DNA of 64,000 nt from Rhodococcus sp. G-MC3 (lineage in GTDB: Bacteria; Actinomycetota; Actinomycetes; Mycobacteriales; Mycobacteriaceae), in NCBI RefSeq assembly GCF_030063335.1, contig NZ_JASISW010000016.1:62001-126000 (forward strand). The letters are read 5' to 3'. The translations under genes were made by a program, and so were the position numbers. The notes under the pieces are model-generated. The model did no database searches. It saw only the letters and a program-made list of their open reading frames with translations, and was not told where the DNA came from. Below are positions 36,463 to 46,472 of the stretch, piece by piece; position 1 is the stretch's first letter, and each line of letters opens with the position of its first letter.

Positions 36463-37920
36463 ATGGTCTCGTTCAACAAGACATCCGCCGAACTCGATGC
36501 TGTGGCGCTTGCCGCATTGCTCGGAGTAGTGGAAGGGGACGGGCAGCCTCTCTACCGCGCGCTGTGCGATGGCCTGCGGCGCATCATCTCCGATGGAGCG
36601 GCTGGAGCGGGGAGTCGGTTGCCGCCCGAGCGTGCGTTGTCGAACGCCCTCGGAGTCAGCCGCGTGACTGTGACCTCGGCTTACAAAGCATTGCAAGCGC
36701 AAGGCTGGGCGGAGGCCGTGCACGGTGCGGGGACGTTCGTCGCGATCCCTGTGGAAAAAACCTCGTGGGGCGCGATGATGCGCGCGGAATCCCCCGGTGT
36801 GCTCGACTTCGTCAATGCAGCGCCGGAGGCATCGCCTTTTCTGTCAGCGGCGTTCACGGATGCGCTGACCACGGTCGACTCGGCGCTGGCCGGACATGGA
36901 TATGCGCCGTCGGGGACCCATGGACTTCGCACGGCGATCGCCGCGCGGTACACCGAACGGGGTTCACCGACCCACCCCGACCAGATCGTCGTCACCTCGG
37001 GTGCCGGGGATGCCGCGCACCTGGCATTCGAAACGTTCGCACGGCCGGGTAACAGGGTGCTCATCGAACATCCCACCTACCCTGGCGCGGTAGAGGCTCT
37101 GGAAAGTGTAGGAGCACTGGCTGTTCCAGTTCCGGTGGATGCCGCTGATCCCGATGCATTCGTCGACGAGGCGGATCGTGCCGCGCGCCAGAACGCACCG
37201 ACACTGGCGTACCTGATGCCCGATTTCTCCAATCCGACGGGAGCGAGGATGACGGCGACCGGTCGACGAAGGCTTTCGGCGACGATGGCGCGTCACGGAA
37301 TTCTGACGATCGTGGACGAAGTTGCGGCCGATCTGGTGCTGGACGGATCGCCCATGCTGGAGCCGTTCGGGGTTCCGGCACCTGGGACAGCGACTATTTC
37401 GATCGGTTCCCTCAGTAAAACGGTGTGGGGCGGACTTCGAGTCGGGTGGGTCCGATCCGATCGCGAACTCGTTGCTCGGATGGCGAGAACTTATGCCAAA
37501 AGGCAGCTGTCGGTGTCGATACTCGAACAGGCTGTGGCACTGCATGTGCTAGCGCGTTACGACGACGTTCTCGCGGCGCGCCGCACGTGGCTGCAGGGAC
37601 AGCGAGATCTGCTGGTCTCGCACATGCGCGCCGATCTTCCGGGATGGACGTTCCGAGTTCCTGACGGTGGCTTGTCGCTGTGGTGCTCGTTGCCGGAGGG
37701 CATCACGTCCGAGGATGTCGTTCGGCGAGCCGCGACACAAAATCTACTGTTGGCCAGAGGTACTCGATTCGGAACCGGGTACGCCTTCGATGATCGATTG
37801 CGACTGCCGTTCACGCGTCCCGCCGTCGAGTTGGGTGCTGCCGTGCGAGTTCTGGCGGAGACGTTCTCGGGCGCGGCAGGGGAGGGACATACCGTCGAAC
37901 CGGCCGAGGTGGTGGTCTAG
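36463..37920 (+). CDS. MocR-type regulator (GntR helix plus aminotransferase)
   Basis: A 485-aa fusion of an N-terminal GntR winged helix (about 20-95; LSNALGVSRVTVTSAYKALQAQ) and a type I aminotransferase domain that binds pyridoxal phosphate through the Lys in ISIGSLSKTVWGGLRVG. MocR proteins use PLP or its adduct as signal, commonly controlling vitamin B6 or amino-acid genes. The neighbours do not point to a target. It closes the inserted block; the ATL gene follows convergently. Confidence 0.9.
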   Translation: MVSFNKTSAELDAVALAALLGVVEGDGQPLYRALCDGLRRIISDGAAGAGSRLPPERALSNALGVSRVTVTSAYKALQAQGWAEAVHGAGTFVAIPVEKTSWGAMMRAESPGVLDFVNAAPEASPFLSAAFTDALTTVDSALAGHGYAPSGTHGLRTAIAARYTERGSPTHPDQIVVTSGAGDAAHLAFETFARPGNRVLIEHPTYPGAVEALESVGALAVPVPVDAADPDAFVDEADRAARQNAPTLAYLMPDFSNPTGARMTATGRRRLSATMARHGILTIVDEVAADLVLDGSPMLEPFGVPAPGTATISIGSLSKTVWGGLRVGWVRSDRELVARMARTYAKRQLSVSILEQAVALHVLARYDDVLAARRTWLQGQRDLLVSHMRADLPGWTFRVPDGGLSLWCSLPEGITSEDVVRRAATQNLLLARGTRFGTGYAFDDRLRLPFTRPAVELGAAVRVLAETFSGAAGEGHTVEPAEVVV

Positions 37921-37926
37921 GTCGTT

Positions 37927-38226
37927 CTACTCGAAACCGAACCTCACCGCTCGCAGGTTCACCCGCCCGTAGCTGGCCAGGACACCTTCTTCTCGAAGCC
38001 GTTCGAGTTGCTTCGCCGCGAGGTGAGCGGCGGGCTTGCCGCTTGCCGACAACACTCGATGCCACGGAAGATCGGCTGAATCGTTGCGCATGATCCAGCC
38101 AACGATCCGCGGACTGGACAACCCTGCGGCGGAAGCGATGTCGCCGTAGGTGACTACATTACCCACCGGCACCGATGCAACGAGTCGACGTACCGACTCG
38201 ACCTGCTCGTCCGTAATTCGAGCCAT
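37927..38226 (-). CDS. Alkyltransferase-like protein (ATL)
   Basis: A 99-aa relative of the C-terminal domain of O6-alkylguanine DNA methyltransferase. Its active-site motif reads PWHRV (54-58), with Trp at the place of the acceptor Cys of PCHRV. This is the mark of ATL proteins, which bind O6-alkylguanine, do not repair it, and pass it to nucleotide excision repair. It matches Rv3204 in position and starts directly after the lipV stop. Confidence 0.9.
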   Translation of the reverse strand: MARITDEQVESVRRLVASVPVGNVVTYGDIASAAGLSSPRIVGWIMRNDSADLPWHRVLSASGKPAAHLAAKQLERLREEGVLASYGRVNLRAVRFGFE

Positions 38227-39003
38227 CTAGAGCAACCTGCGCACCAGTTCGGCGACCTCCGTCGGTTTCGCCTGCGCGACCATGTGGTCGCAGTCGAGCT
38301 CGACGATGCTCAGATCGGCTCCCAGACGTTCCTTCAGCGCGGATTTGAGTTCATCGCCGACATACGGAGGCTGGACCCGCATGGCCTGGACCAGCACGGT
38401 GGGAGTCCCCGCGGGAGGCACGGCGAGCGGCCGAGCCAATTCGCCCCAGGACGAGACCACCGCCGGAGTGGATATCCGCCATGTGACCCGTCCGTTGTCG
38501 GCGGGAATCAGATGGTCGGTGACTTCCTGCTCCAGCAACTCGATCGGAACGTCGGCCCATGCGCCGTTGATCTTCTCGGACTTCGCTTCGTCGGCATCGG
38601 TGTAGTCGGGGTATTTGGCAGTCAGGCCTGCCACCTCGAGAAGATCCGCCGCGTCCAGATCGATTGCTGGATCCAGTAGGACCAACGCACGCACGAGTTC
38701 CGGGTGCCGCAATGCCAGGTGTATCGCCAATGCGCCGCCGAAGGAGTGACCCAGAACGAGGACCGGTCCACGAGCCTGGCTGGTCAGTAGTGCTGCGAGA
38801 CTCTCGACCTGCGTGACAATGTCCCAGGGCGGAGTCCACGGCGACCGACCGTGGCCGATCAGATCGGGAGCGATCACGCGGGCCTCGGCAAGATAATTGT
38901 CGGCAAGATCGGCCCAGCGAGCACCGTGACCCGTCATCCCGTGAATTGCAAGAATCTCCGGACCGTCGGCGGGCCCGTAGGTGAAGAAGTTCAGCTCTGG
39001 CAT
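38227..39003 (-). CDS. Alpha/beta hydrolase (LipV-like)
   Basis: A 258-aa alpha/beta hydrolase. The nucleophile elbow is GHSFGG, an oxyanion-type HGMTG occurs near residue 20, and the catalytic His is in CDHMVAQ near the C terminus. It corresponds to Rv3203 (LipV), a secreted or cytosolic lipase/esterase. Start MPELN is chosen by family length; the open frame runs further upstream. Substrate unknown. It is transcribed divergently from adnA. Confidence 0.85.
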   Translation of the reverse strand: MPELNFFTYGPADGPEILAIHGMTGHGARWADLADNYLAEARVIAPDLIGHGRSPWTPPWDIVTQVESLAALLTSQARGPVLVLGHSFGGALAIHLALRHPELVRALVLLDPAIDLDAADLLEVAGLTAKYPDYTDADEAKSEKINGAWADVPIELLEQEVTDHLIPADNGRVTWRISTPAVVSSWGELARPLAVPPAGTPTVLVQAMRVQPPYVGDELKSALKERLGADLSIVELDCDHMVAQAKPTEVAELVRRLL

Positions 39004-39091
39004 GGTCTCGACTATGCCGTATCGGCGTCTGCGTTGCCGTGTCGCCTGGCTCCAGGCGAAGTCTGTCGGTGGGGCGTGATGCAATCGATGA

Positions 39092-42000
39092 ATGAATACA
39101 GGCGGCCCGGTGGGAGAAACCACGGCAAGGGGCACCTCGAGAGGTAGGCACGGCAACGCTGCAACTCTCGTGCGGTCCCCGCGCGTGGCGAGTCTCTCTC
39201 GGACCTGGACGGGCGCGGCGCAGGCTCTGCTGGCCAGTGAGGCCGATGCCGCATCGGCGGCCGCGGACGGTGCACCGGGGTGGCGTCCGTGGCAGGTACT
39301 CGGCGGACCGGGTACCGGAAAATCTTCTCTTGTGGCGGACTACGCGGTGTCGCGAATCGTGTCCGGTGATCCCGAGTCGGTTCTCGTGCTCACCCAGTCG
39401 AAGCCTGCGGCCATCTCGATGCGGGAGCAGATCACGAGCGGTCTTTTTGCAGGCGAGCATTCGGTGCGTGCAACTCGGGAACCACTGGTCCGCACCGTGC
39501 ACTCCTACGCCTTCGCTGTGTTGCGACTGCAGGCAGCGGTGTACGGCAACCCGCCACCGCGTCTGCTCACCGGAGCCGAACAGGACGCTGTGGTGCGTGA
39601 GATGCTCCACGGTGACATCGAAGACGGCGCTCTCGACTGGCCGGATCGTCTCCGGCCCGCCCTCGGAATGGCTGGATTCGTCACCGCGGTACGCGACTTG
39701 ATGCTGCGGTCCTCCGAGCGTGGGATCGGGCCGGAGGGCCTGGTCAAATTGGGGCGCAAGCATTCACGTCCGGAATGGGTCGCCGTCGGCAAGTTCGCGA
39801 GCCGGTACGAGCAAGCGATGTTGCTACGAGGTGCGGTCGGTGTCGAAGCTGCAGGTGCGTCCGCGCCCGGCCTCGACGCCGCGGAGCTGATCGGCAGCGC
39901 ACTGATGGCGTTCGCGACCGACCCCGATCTTTTGCATGCCGAGCGTACGCGCATCAGGCATTTGGTCGTCGACGATGCCCAGCATCTTGATCCGCAAGCA
40001 GCCGAGCTGGTTCGGCTCGTCGGCAGCAATACCGAATCGACAATCATCGCGGGGGATCCGGATCAGTCGGTGTTCACCTTCCGCGGCGCCGATCCGACGT
40101 TCGTGGCCGATCTCGCCGATCCCGGGGACGCCCGTCGCGTCGTGTTGACGCACAATTTTCGAAGTGCGCCTTCGGTTGCGAAGATCACGGGAATTATCGC
40201 CGGCCGCATTCCCGGAAGCAATCGTCACCGCGGCGCAGAGCCTGTCGCCGAACCACGCTACGGCGAGGCGAGAACGGTTGTGCAGGTGTTCGGATCGGCG
40301 GCGAAGGAAGCCGCGCTCATTGCCGACGTGATGCGACGCGCGCATCTTGTGGACGGTATGCCCTGGTCGGACATGGCAGTCGTGGTGCGATCGGTTCCGC
40401 GTGTAATTGCGCCATTGCGCCGTGCGCTGCACGGCGCGGGTGTTCCTCTCGTGACACCAGCATCGGAATTACCGCTGCACCGCCAACGCGGAGCCGTGGG
40501 TTTGTTGCTGGTTCTTCGCGCACTCGTGGATCCGTCCTTCGACGGAGAGGATTCGTTGGCACTTCTCTCCGGGCCGATCGGAGGCGCGGACCCAGTGAGT
40601 TTGCGCCGACTCCGACGAGGAGTTCGCCGGATCGAACTGGCAGCGGGCGGAGAACGAGATTCGTCGGAGCTTCTGCGCGCAGCGATCGTCGGAACCGGCC
40701 CGAACACGAAGTGGGGCGGACGTGGTCGCACGGATCTGATCTCTGAACTGTCCGACGTCGAATCGGCGCCTTTGCGCAAAGTTCTCGGCGTGATGCGTAG
40801 GGCAGATGCCGTCGTTCGCGGAGGCCGCGGCGTAGAGGATGTGCTCTGGGCAGCGTGGCAAGCGTCCGGTCTCGAACGCCGATGGTCTTCGGCATCGGCA
40901 TTGGGCGGCTCGGCGGGGGCGCAGGCCGACCGAGATCTCGACGCGGTGGTAGCGCTGTTCGATGCGGCCGCGTCGTATGTGGACCGGCTTCCGCAAGCCA
41001 GGCTCGGCGGATTCGTCGAATATATTTCACAGCAGCAGATTCCGACGTCCAACTCGCTACGGTCGTCCACGGTGCCGGACGCCGTGACGTTGCTGAGCGC
41101 GCATTCGGCGGCAGGGCGTGAATGGGAACTCGTTGCCGTTGCCGGCGTGCAGGAGGGACTGTGGCCGGGGCTGCGCGCACGCGGAAGTCTGCTCGGCACC
41201 GAATCGCTTGTCGACCTCGCATCGGGGATGGCCGAGGCCGGGAAACTGATCGACAGCACACTGTCCAAAACTGCGCCCTTACTGGCAGAGGAAAGAAAGT
41301 TGTTCATGGTCGCGTGCAGTCGCGCTCGATCCGTTCTGCTCGTCACGGCCGTCGATTCCAACACAGGCGACACCGATCTCGTCCGGTCTCGGTTTCTCGA
41401 CGAGTTGTCCGGACGTGACGGGGACTCCGAAGCGGCGCCCCCCGCCGAACCTGCGGCCCCACTGGACGGGCGCGTGCTCGCCCTTCCGATGTTGGTCGCG
41501 GAACTGCGTGGCGTCGTGTGTGATCCTGCGGTCGCCGAGGGAGACCCGGACAAACGCACGCGGGCTGCCCGTCAGCTCGCGAGACTTGCAGCTGCAGGTG
41601 TGAAGGGCGCTCATCCCGACGAGTGGTTCGGTGTGGCAGGCGTCAGCACCTCGGCACCGCTCTGGGCCCCGGACGACGGGCCTGTTCCACTGTCGCCGTC
41701 GACCGTCGAGCAGCTCACCACCTGCCCGCTTCGCTGGATGCTCGATCGGCACGGGGGAAACGATGGCGCCACTACTCACGCAGTGACGGGAACGCTGGTT
41801 CATACCCTCGTGCAGGCCGTTGCGGGCAATATGCCACCGGAGCAGGTTCGTCGAGCCCTTGAAACAGCTTGGGATGCAGTTGATCTGGGATCTCAGTGGT
41901 TTTCTCGGCACGAGCTCGACCGTACCGGCGCCATGCTGGAGACATTCGAGACATGGCTTCGCGGAAGCCGCGGCGAACTGACCGAGGCCGGCGTCGAAGT

Positions 42001-42466
42001 GAAAGTCGAAGGAGTGCTGGAGGCCAGGACGGAGAACGAGCCATCGGTTGCTCTGCGCGGCCGTATCGACAGGCTCGAACACGATCGCGACGGGCGTCCG
42101 GTGATCATCGATGTGAAGACCGCCAAGACGGTGATGTCCAAAGAGGATGCGCGAAGCCATAATCAGCTCGCTACCTACCAGGTCGCCGCAGCAGCGGGTG
42201 CGATCGAAGGAGAGCCTGCGGGCGAACCTGGCGGTGCTCGATTGGTCTTCGTCGCCAAGCCTCACAACAAGGAGGGCGCTACCCAACGCGTTCAGGAAGC
42301 TCCGACGCCGGAGAAACTGAAGGAGTGGCGTGACATCGTCCATCAGGCGGCCGCGTCCACCCAGGGCCCGTCATTCGAGGCCTACGTCAACGACGGGTGC
42401 AGACACTGCCCAGTGAAGTCGAGTTGCCCAGCACACGAAACCGGTAGACAGGTGACCGAGAATTGA
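39092..42466 (+). CDS. adnA: AdnA, helicase-nuclease subunit of AdnAB
   Basis: A UvrD-like motor plus RecB-like nuclease of about 1,120 aa; AdnAB resects double-strand breaks in actinobacteria. Walker A is GGPGTGKS at 71-78, but motif II is DDAQ (294-297), lacking the catalytic Glu of DExQ, consistent with a weakened motor. The nuclease has DVKT (D1007, K1009), and C878, C1103, C1106 and C1112 frame an iron-sulfur cluster. The start is uncertain: ATG 39092 or GTG 39170. The stop overlaps adnB. Confidence 0.93.
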   Translation: MNTGGPVGETTARGTSRGRHGNAATLVRSPRVASLSRTWTGAAQALLASEADAASAAADGAPGWRPWQVLGGPGTGKSSLVADYAVSRIVSGDPESVLVLTQSKPAAISMREQITSGLFAGEHSVRATREPLVRTVHSYAFAVLRLQAAVYGNPPPRLLTGAEQDAVVREMLHGDIEDGALDWPDRLRPALGMAGFVTAVRDLMLRSSERGIGPEGLVKLGRKHSRPEWVAVGKFASRYEQAMLLRGAVGVEAAGASAPGLDAAELIGSALMAFATDPDLLHAERTRIRHLVVDDAQHLDPQAAELVRLVGSNTESTIIAGDPDQSVFTFRGADPTFVADLADPGDARRVVLTHNFRSAPSVAKITGIIAGRIPGSNRHRGAEPVAEPRYGEARTVVQVFGSAAKEAALIADVMRRAHLVDGMPWSDMAVVVRSVPRVIAPLRRALHGAGVPLVTPASELPLHRQRGAVGLLLVLRALVDPSFDGEDSLALLSGPIGGADPVSLRRLRRGVRRIELAAGGERDSSELLRAAIVGTGPNTKWGGRGRTDLISELSDVESAPLRKVLGVMRRADAVVRGGRGVEDVLWAAWQASGLERRWSSASALGGSAGAQADRDLDAVVALFDAAASYVDRLPQARLGGFVEYISQQQIPTSNSLRSSTVPDAVTLLSAHSAAGREWELVAVAGVQEGLWPGLRARGSLLGTESLVDLASGMAEAGKLIDSTLSKTAPLLAEERKLFMVACSRARSVLLVTAVDSNTGDTDLVRSRFLDELSGRDGDSEAAPPAEPAAPLDGRVLALPMLVAELRGVVCDPAVAEGDPDKRTRAARQLARLAAAGVKGAHPDEWFGVAGVSTSAPLWAPDDGPVPLSPSTVEQLTTCPLRWMLDRHGGNDGATTHAVTGTLVHTLVQAVAGNMPPEQVRRALETAWDAVDLGSQWFSRHELDRTGAMLETFETWLRGSRGELTEAGVEVKVEGVLEARTENEPSVALRGRIDRLEHDRDGRPVIIDVKTAKTVMSKEDARSHNQLATYQVAAAAGAIEGEPAGEPGGARLVFVAKPHNKEGATQRVQEAPTPEKLKEWRDIVHQAAASTQGPSFEAYVNDGCRHCPVKSSCPAHETGRQVTEN

Positions 42467-45400
42467 GCACCCGCACAGCACCTCCACCGCGTAGCGACGT
42501 TGCCGTTCGTCAGCCCCGCATCGATCCGATAGAACTCGCACGTGCGCTCGGACAGAAGCATCCACCGACGCCCGAGCAGGCGGCGGTGATTTCAGCGCCA
42601 CTCGGCCCCACATTGGTCGTGGCGGGTGCAGGAGCAGGCAAGACCGAAACGATGGCAGCGCGTGTGGTCTGGATGGTTGCCAACGAGCTGGTGGATCCCG
42701 ACAGTGTCCTCGGTCTTACCTTCACGCGAAAGGCCGCACAGCAGCTCACGACTCGAATTCGCGTGCGGTTGGCGCGGCTGGCCGGTTCCGACGTGGTTCG
42801 AGCCCTCGACCCGAGTCTGAAACTTCGTGACCGCATCACCTCGGGTGAGCCGGAAGTGAGTACTTATCACTCCTATGCGGGGAGGCTTCTGTCCGAACAT
42901 GGGCTGCTGCTCCCGATGGAGCCGTCGGCAACTCTGCTGTCCGAAACCGAACTGTGGCAGCTCGCGCACCGCGTCGTCAGTACCTGGGACGGAGACCTCG
43001 ACACCGATCGCAATCCCACGTCCATCACAGAAGCGGTGCTCGCGCTGTCCGGGCAGCTCGCCGAGCACCTCGTCGACCCGGACGATCTTCGCACTGCGCA
43101 CACCGATCTCGATCAACTCGTGCACATGCTCGGGCCCGGTCCGAAACAGCGGGGCGGCCCGTCCAAGATACTTCTCGATATTCTCGATGCTCAGCACAAG
43201 AGAGTCGCGTTGTTGCCGTTGGTGGAGCGGCTCGATCAGACGTTGCGTAGAGAGGGTGCTCTCGATTTCGGCAGCCAGATGTCACTGGCCGCACGCGTCG
43301 CGGCGGAGCATGCCGATGTAGGTCGTTCCGAGCGCGAGAGGTTTCGTCTCGTGTTGCTCGACGAATACCAGGACACCGGCCACGCGCAGCGAGTGCTGCT
43401 GTCCTCCTTGTTCGGTGGGGGATCGGACCAGTCGCTTGCACTCACCGCCGTCGGCGATCCCATGCAGTCCATCTATGGCTGGCGCGGCGCTTCGGCGGCG
43501 AACCTGCCCCGGTTCGCGACCGACTTTCCTCTTGCCGGCGGTACGCCGGCGCCGTGCCTCGAGTTGCTGACGAGTTGGCGGAATCCGCCCGAGGCGCTGG
43601 CTCTCGCCAACAAGATCACCGAGTCGTTGCGACAGAGCGGTGTCCCCGTGCCGACGCTGCGGGCAAGGCCGGGCGCGACGCCGGGCGATGTGCGGCTGGC
43701 GGTGACGGCCACCGTGATCGACGAGCGAGAATGGGTCGCCGATCGTATTGCTGCGGAATATCGTCGTGCGAGGGACGAGGACAGGCCCCCGCCTACCGCT
43801 GCGGTGTTGGTGCGCCGAAATGCTGACGCCGAACCGATCGCCGAGGCGCTCCGCAGCAGAGGCCTGCCCGTAGAGGTTGTCGGCCTTGGAGGGCTTCTGC
43901 ACATCCCTGAGATCGCCGATGTGATCTCCATGCTCAGGCTCGTCGCAGATCCTGTGGCAGGTAGTGCCGCCATGCGCATCCTGACCGGATCCCGCTGGCA
44001 AATCGGGGCCGCAGATCTTCGCGCGTTGTCACAACGATCGCGAGAGCTTGGAATCAGAGGTGGTTTCGGCACTTCGGGCAAGGTAGACGATCCCGCTGCG
44101 CTCGAGTCGGCATTGGAAGGTTCGCTGCCTGGCGAACAGTCAGAGCAAGCCGGGTTGGCCGACGCGATCGCCGATCCCGGATCTGCCGAACGGTACTCGG
44201 AAACTGGGTTCCGGCGAATATCGGCGTTGGCTGCGGAGTTGCAGATTTTGCGTGGTCGGATCGGTCAGCCCCTCACCGAACTCGTCACCGATATCGAGCG
44301 GGCAATGGGGATCGGTATCGAAGCCCAGGCGCGAACGACGGTCGGCGCTTCCGCCGGCGTCGGACGTGAGCACTTGGACGAATTCGCCGTCGTGGTGGCC
44401 GATTACGCGGACAACCCCAGCGCGACCATCACCGGATTTCTGTCGTTTCTTGCCGCAGCCGAGACTGTGGAGAACGGTTTGGCGCCAGGAGAGGTCGAGG
44501 TCGCGCTGCACCGAGTGCAGGTACTGACGGTCCATTCGGCGAAGGGCCTCGAGTGGGAAGTTGTCGCGGTGCCGCACGTAGCGAAGGGGGTGTTTCCCTC
44601 GTCCACCTCGTCGTCGACGTGGCTCGGTGCGATGGCAGAACTACCGCCGTCGCTGCGAGGGGACCGCTCGGTCGTCGACGCCGACGGACTTATGTCCGAG
44701 GGTGTTCCCATTCTCGAGCTGAACGATCTGTACAACCGAAAAGATCTGCAGGACGCCATCGACCGACACAAGGATGCGCTCGCGCGCCGGAGACTGGCCG
44801 AGGATCGCAGGTTGTTCTACGTCGCGTTGACGCGGACCGAACGCGCCTTGTTCGTCTCTGCCCACCACTGGGACGAATCCTCGACCAAGTCGCGTGGACC
44901 GTCCGAATTCTTGGATGAACTGAAGACACTCGTGGACGAGCACTCGGAGACCGGTGCGGATCCGGTTGCGCGGATCGAGGAGTGGGCGCGCGTACCCGAG
45001 GATGGGATCGCCAATCCCCTTGCTTCCGAGCCGCATTCGGCCATGTGGCCGCGTGATCCACTGGGGTCGAGACGGATGGCCGTCGAAGCAGGAGCTCGAG
45101 CCGTCCTGGATGCCCTCGCTGAGCCCAGTGTTCCTACCGAGCCCAATACCCTCGTTGACGCTGGTGACGACGACGCTGGGGATCCCGAGAGCTGGGCAGC
45201 GGATGTGGACGCTCTGCTGGCCGAACGTGAGCGACGGTCCAGGTTGACCGTCGATGTTGCACTGCCGGAGAATCTCTCGGTGAGTCAGCTCGTCGAGCTT
45301 GCCGCGGACCCGGATGCGTTGGCCGCAAGGTTGCGCCGTCCTCTGCCGTACCCACCGAACCCGCTGGCCAGACGAGGTACCGCCTTCCATGCCTGGATCG

Positions 45401-45954
45401 AACGACGATTCGGTGCGACTCGACTGCTCGACCTCGACGAACTGCCGGGCTCGGCTGACACCGGTGCTGCAGCCGACGTCGACCTCGAGACACTTCAGCA
45501 GGCGTTTCTGGATTCCGAGTGGTCGTTACGCAGCCCGATCGAGGTGGAGGTGCCCTTCGAAACTTCGGTTGCCGGAACCGTTCTGCGTGGTCGAATCGAC
45601 GCCGTGTTCGCCGACTCGGACGGCGGTTGGACGGTCATCGACTGGAAGACCGGTGCCGAACCGAGCGCAACCGAGGAAAAGTCGGTCGTAATGCAGTTGG
45701 CTGCCTACCGAATTGCGTGGGCCGAACTGATGTCGGTGTCGCGCACCGAGCCGGTCCCTCTGGACAAGGTTCGCGCAGCATTCCATTACGTGCGGAGTGG
45801 ACGCACCATCGCGCCTGTCGACCTACCCGATGTCCACGCGCTGGCGGCCCTGATCGACGGTACGGCTGCTGCACCCGGCACGAGCTGGCCTATGGACACA
45901 ACCACCTCCCCCGACACCGCGGTGCCGGAGGTCGGGTTCTCACAGGAGGACTGA
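42463..45954 (+). CDS. adnB: AdnB, lead motor of AdnAB
   Basis: An 1,163-aa partner with a competent motor: Walker A AGAGAGKT at 54-61 and DEYQ at 300-303. It also has a nuclease domain with IDWKTG (D1060, K1062) and no cysteine cluster. It starts with TTG overlapping the adnA stop (TTGA), which ensures equal production of the two subunits. In M. smegmatis AdnB is the main motor of the heterodimer. Confidence 0.94.
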   Translation: MSTRTAPPPRSDVAVRQPRIDPIELARALGQKHPPTPEQAAVISAPLGPTLVVAGAGAGKTETMAARVVWMVANELVDPDSVLGLTFTRKAAQQLTTRIRVRLARLAGSDVVRALDPSLKLRDRITSGEPEVSTYHSYAGRLLSEHGLLLPMEPSATLLSETELWQLAHRVVSTWDGDLDTDRNPTSITEAVLALSGQLAEHLVDPDDLRTAHTDLDQLVHMLGPGPKQRGGPSKILLDILDAQHKRVALLPLVERLDQTLRREGALDFGSQMSLAARVAAEHADVGRSERERFRLVLLDEYQDTGHAQRVLLSSLFGGGSDQSLALTAVGDPMQSIYGWRGASAANLPRFATDFPLAGGTPAPCLELLTSWRNPPEALALANKITESLRQSGVPVPTLRARPGATPGDVRLAVTATVIDEREWVADRIAAEYRRARDEDRPPPTAAVLVRRNADAEPIAEALRSRGLPVEVVGLGGLLHIPEIADVISMLRLVADPVAGSAAMRILTGSRWQIGAADLRALSQRSRELGIRGGFGTSGKVDDPAALESALEGSLPGEQSEQAGLADAIADPGSAERYSETGFRRISALAAELQILRGRIGQPLTELVTDIERAMGIGIEAQARTTVGASAGVGREHLDEFAVVVADYADNPSATITGFLSFLAAAETVENGLAPGEVEVALHRVQVLTVHSAKGLEWEVVAVPHVAKGVFPSSTSSSTWLGAMAELPPSLRGDRSVVDADGLMSEGVPILELNDLYNRKDLQDAIDRHKDALARRRLAEDRRLFYVALTRTERALFVSAHHWDESSTKSRGPSEFLDELKTLVDEHSETGADPVARIEEWARVPEDGIANPLASEPHSAMWPRDPLGSRRMAVEAGARAVLDALAEPSVPTEPNTLVDAGDDDAGDPESWAADVDALLAERERRSRLTVDVALPENLSVSQLVELAADPDALAARLRRPLPYPPNPLARRGTAFHAWIERRFGATRLLDLDELPGSADTGAAADVDLETLQQAFLDSEWSLRSPIEVEVPFETSVAGTVLRGRIDAVFADSDGGWTVIDWKTGAEPSATEEKSVVMQLAAYRIAWAELMSVSRTEPVPLDKVRAAFHYVRSGRTIAPVDLPDVHALAALIDGTAAAPGTSWPMDTTTSPDTAVPEVGFSQED

Positions 45955-45961
45955 TTTCCTC

Positions 45962-46348
45962 CTACGAGGCGTTTCGTCTTGCCTTCAACGATTCCGTCAC
46001 CAACGGAATCTGCAGCGGCAGGCGCGCGAGCAACGCGGCCTTCACCGCCGGCGACGTTTTGGGATTTGCCACGACTCGGCGCGCAAGGTCGATGTTTGCA
46101 GGGAAGACGGCGATGAACAGTACTGCCGCCAACGCACCGCCGATTCGTCTGGTCCGAGGCACGGCGAGGGCGGTCGCAACGGCGAGCTCGGCAACACCCG
46201 ATACCTGCGTGTAGGTGCGGGCCGAACCAGGCAGAGCGGTCGGAACCTGCATGTCGAAGAACTTCGGGGTGGCGAAGTGAAGTGCGCCCGCGCCCCCCAA
46301 CAACACTGCCAATCTCACTGCGGCTGCCTGACTCGTGCGCTGTGTCAT
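45962..46348 (-). CDS. DoxX-family membrane protein
   Basis: A 128-aa small membrane protein with four hydrophobic segments and the DoxX-type HFATPKFF motif near the N terminus. The family includes respiratory and redox-linked membrane subunits, but single-copy DoxX proteins have no assigned substrate. It is convergent with adnB, only 7 bases apart. Confidence 0.75.
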   Translation of the reverse strand: MTQRTSQAAAVRLAVLLGGAGALHFATPKFFDMQVPTALPGSARTYTQVSGVAELAVATALAVPRTRRIGGALAAVLFIAVFPANIDLARRVVANPKTSPAVKAALLARLPLQIPLVTESLKARRNAS

Positions 46349-46472
46349 GGGGTACACCGTGCCACACGAGGGGACGCGTGTTCTCCGGTGTGGCATCGAG
46401 TAGCAGTGTCGTGGGTGCCCAACCGGTCCGACCGGGTTACGCTGCCAGCCGTGAACAATCGGAGTAGGCACC

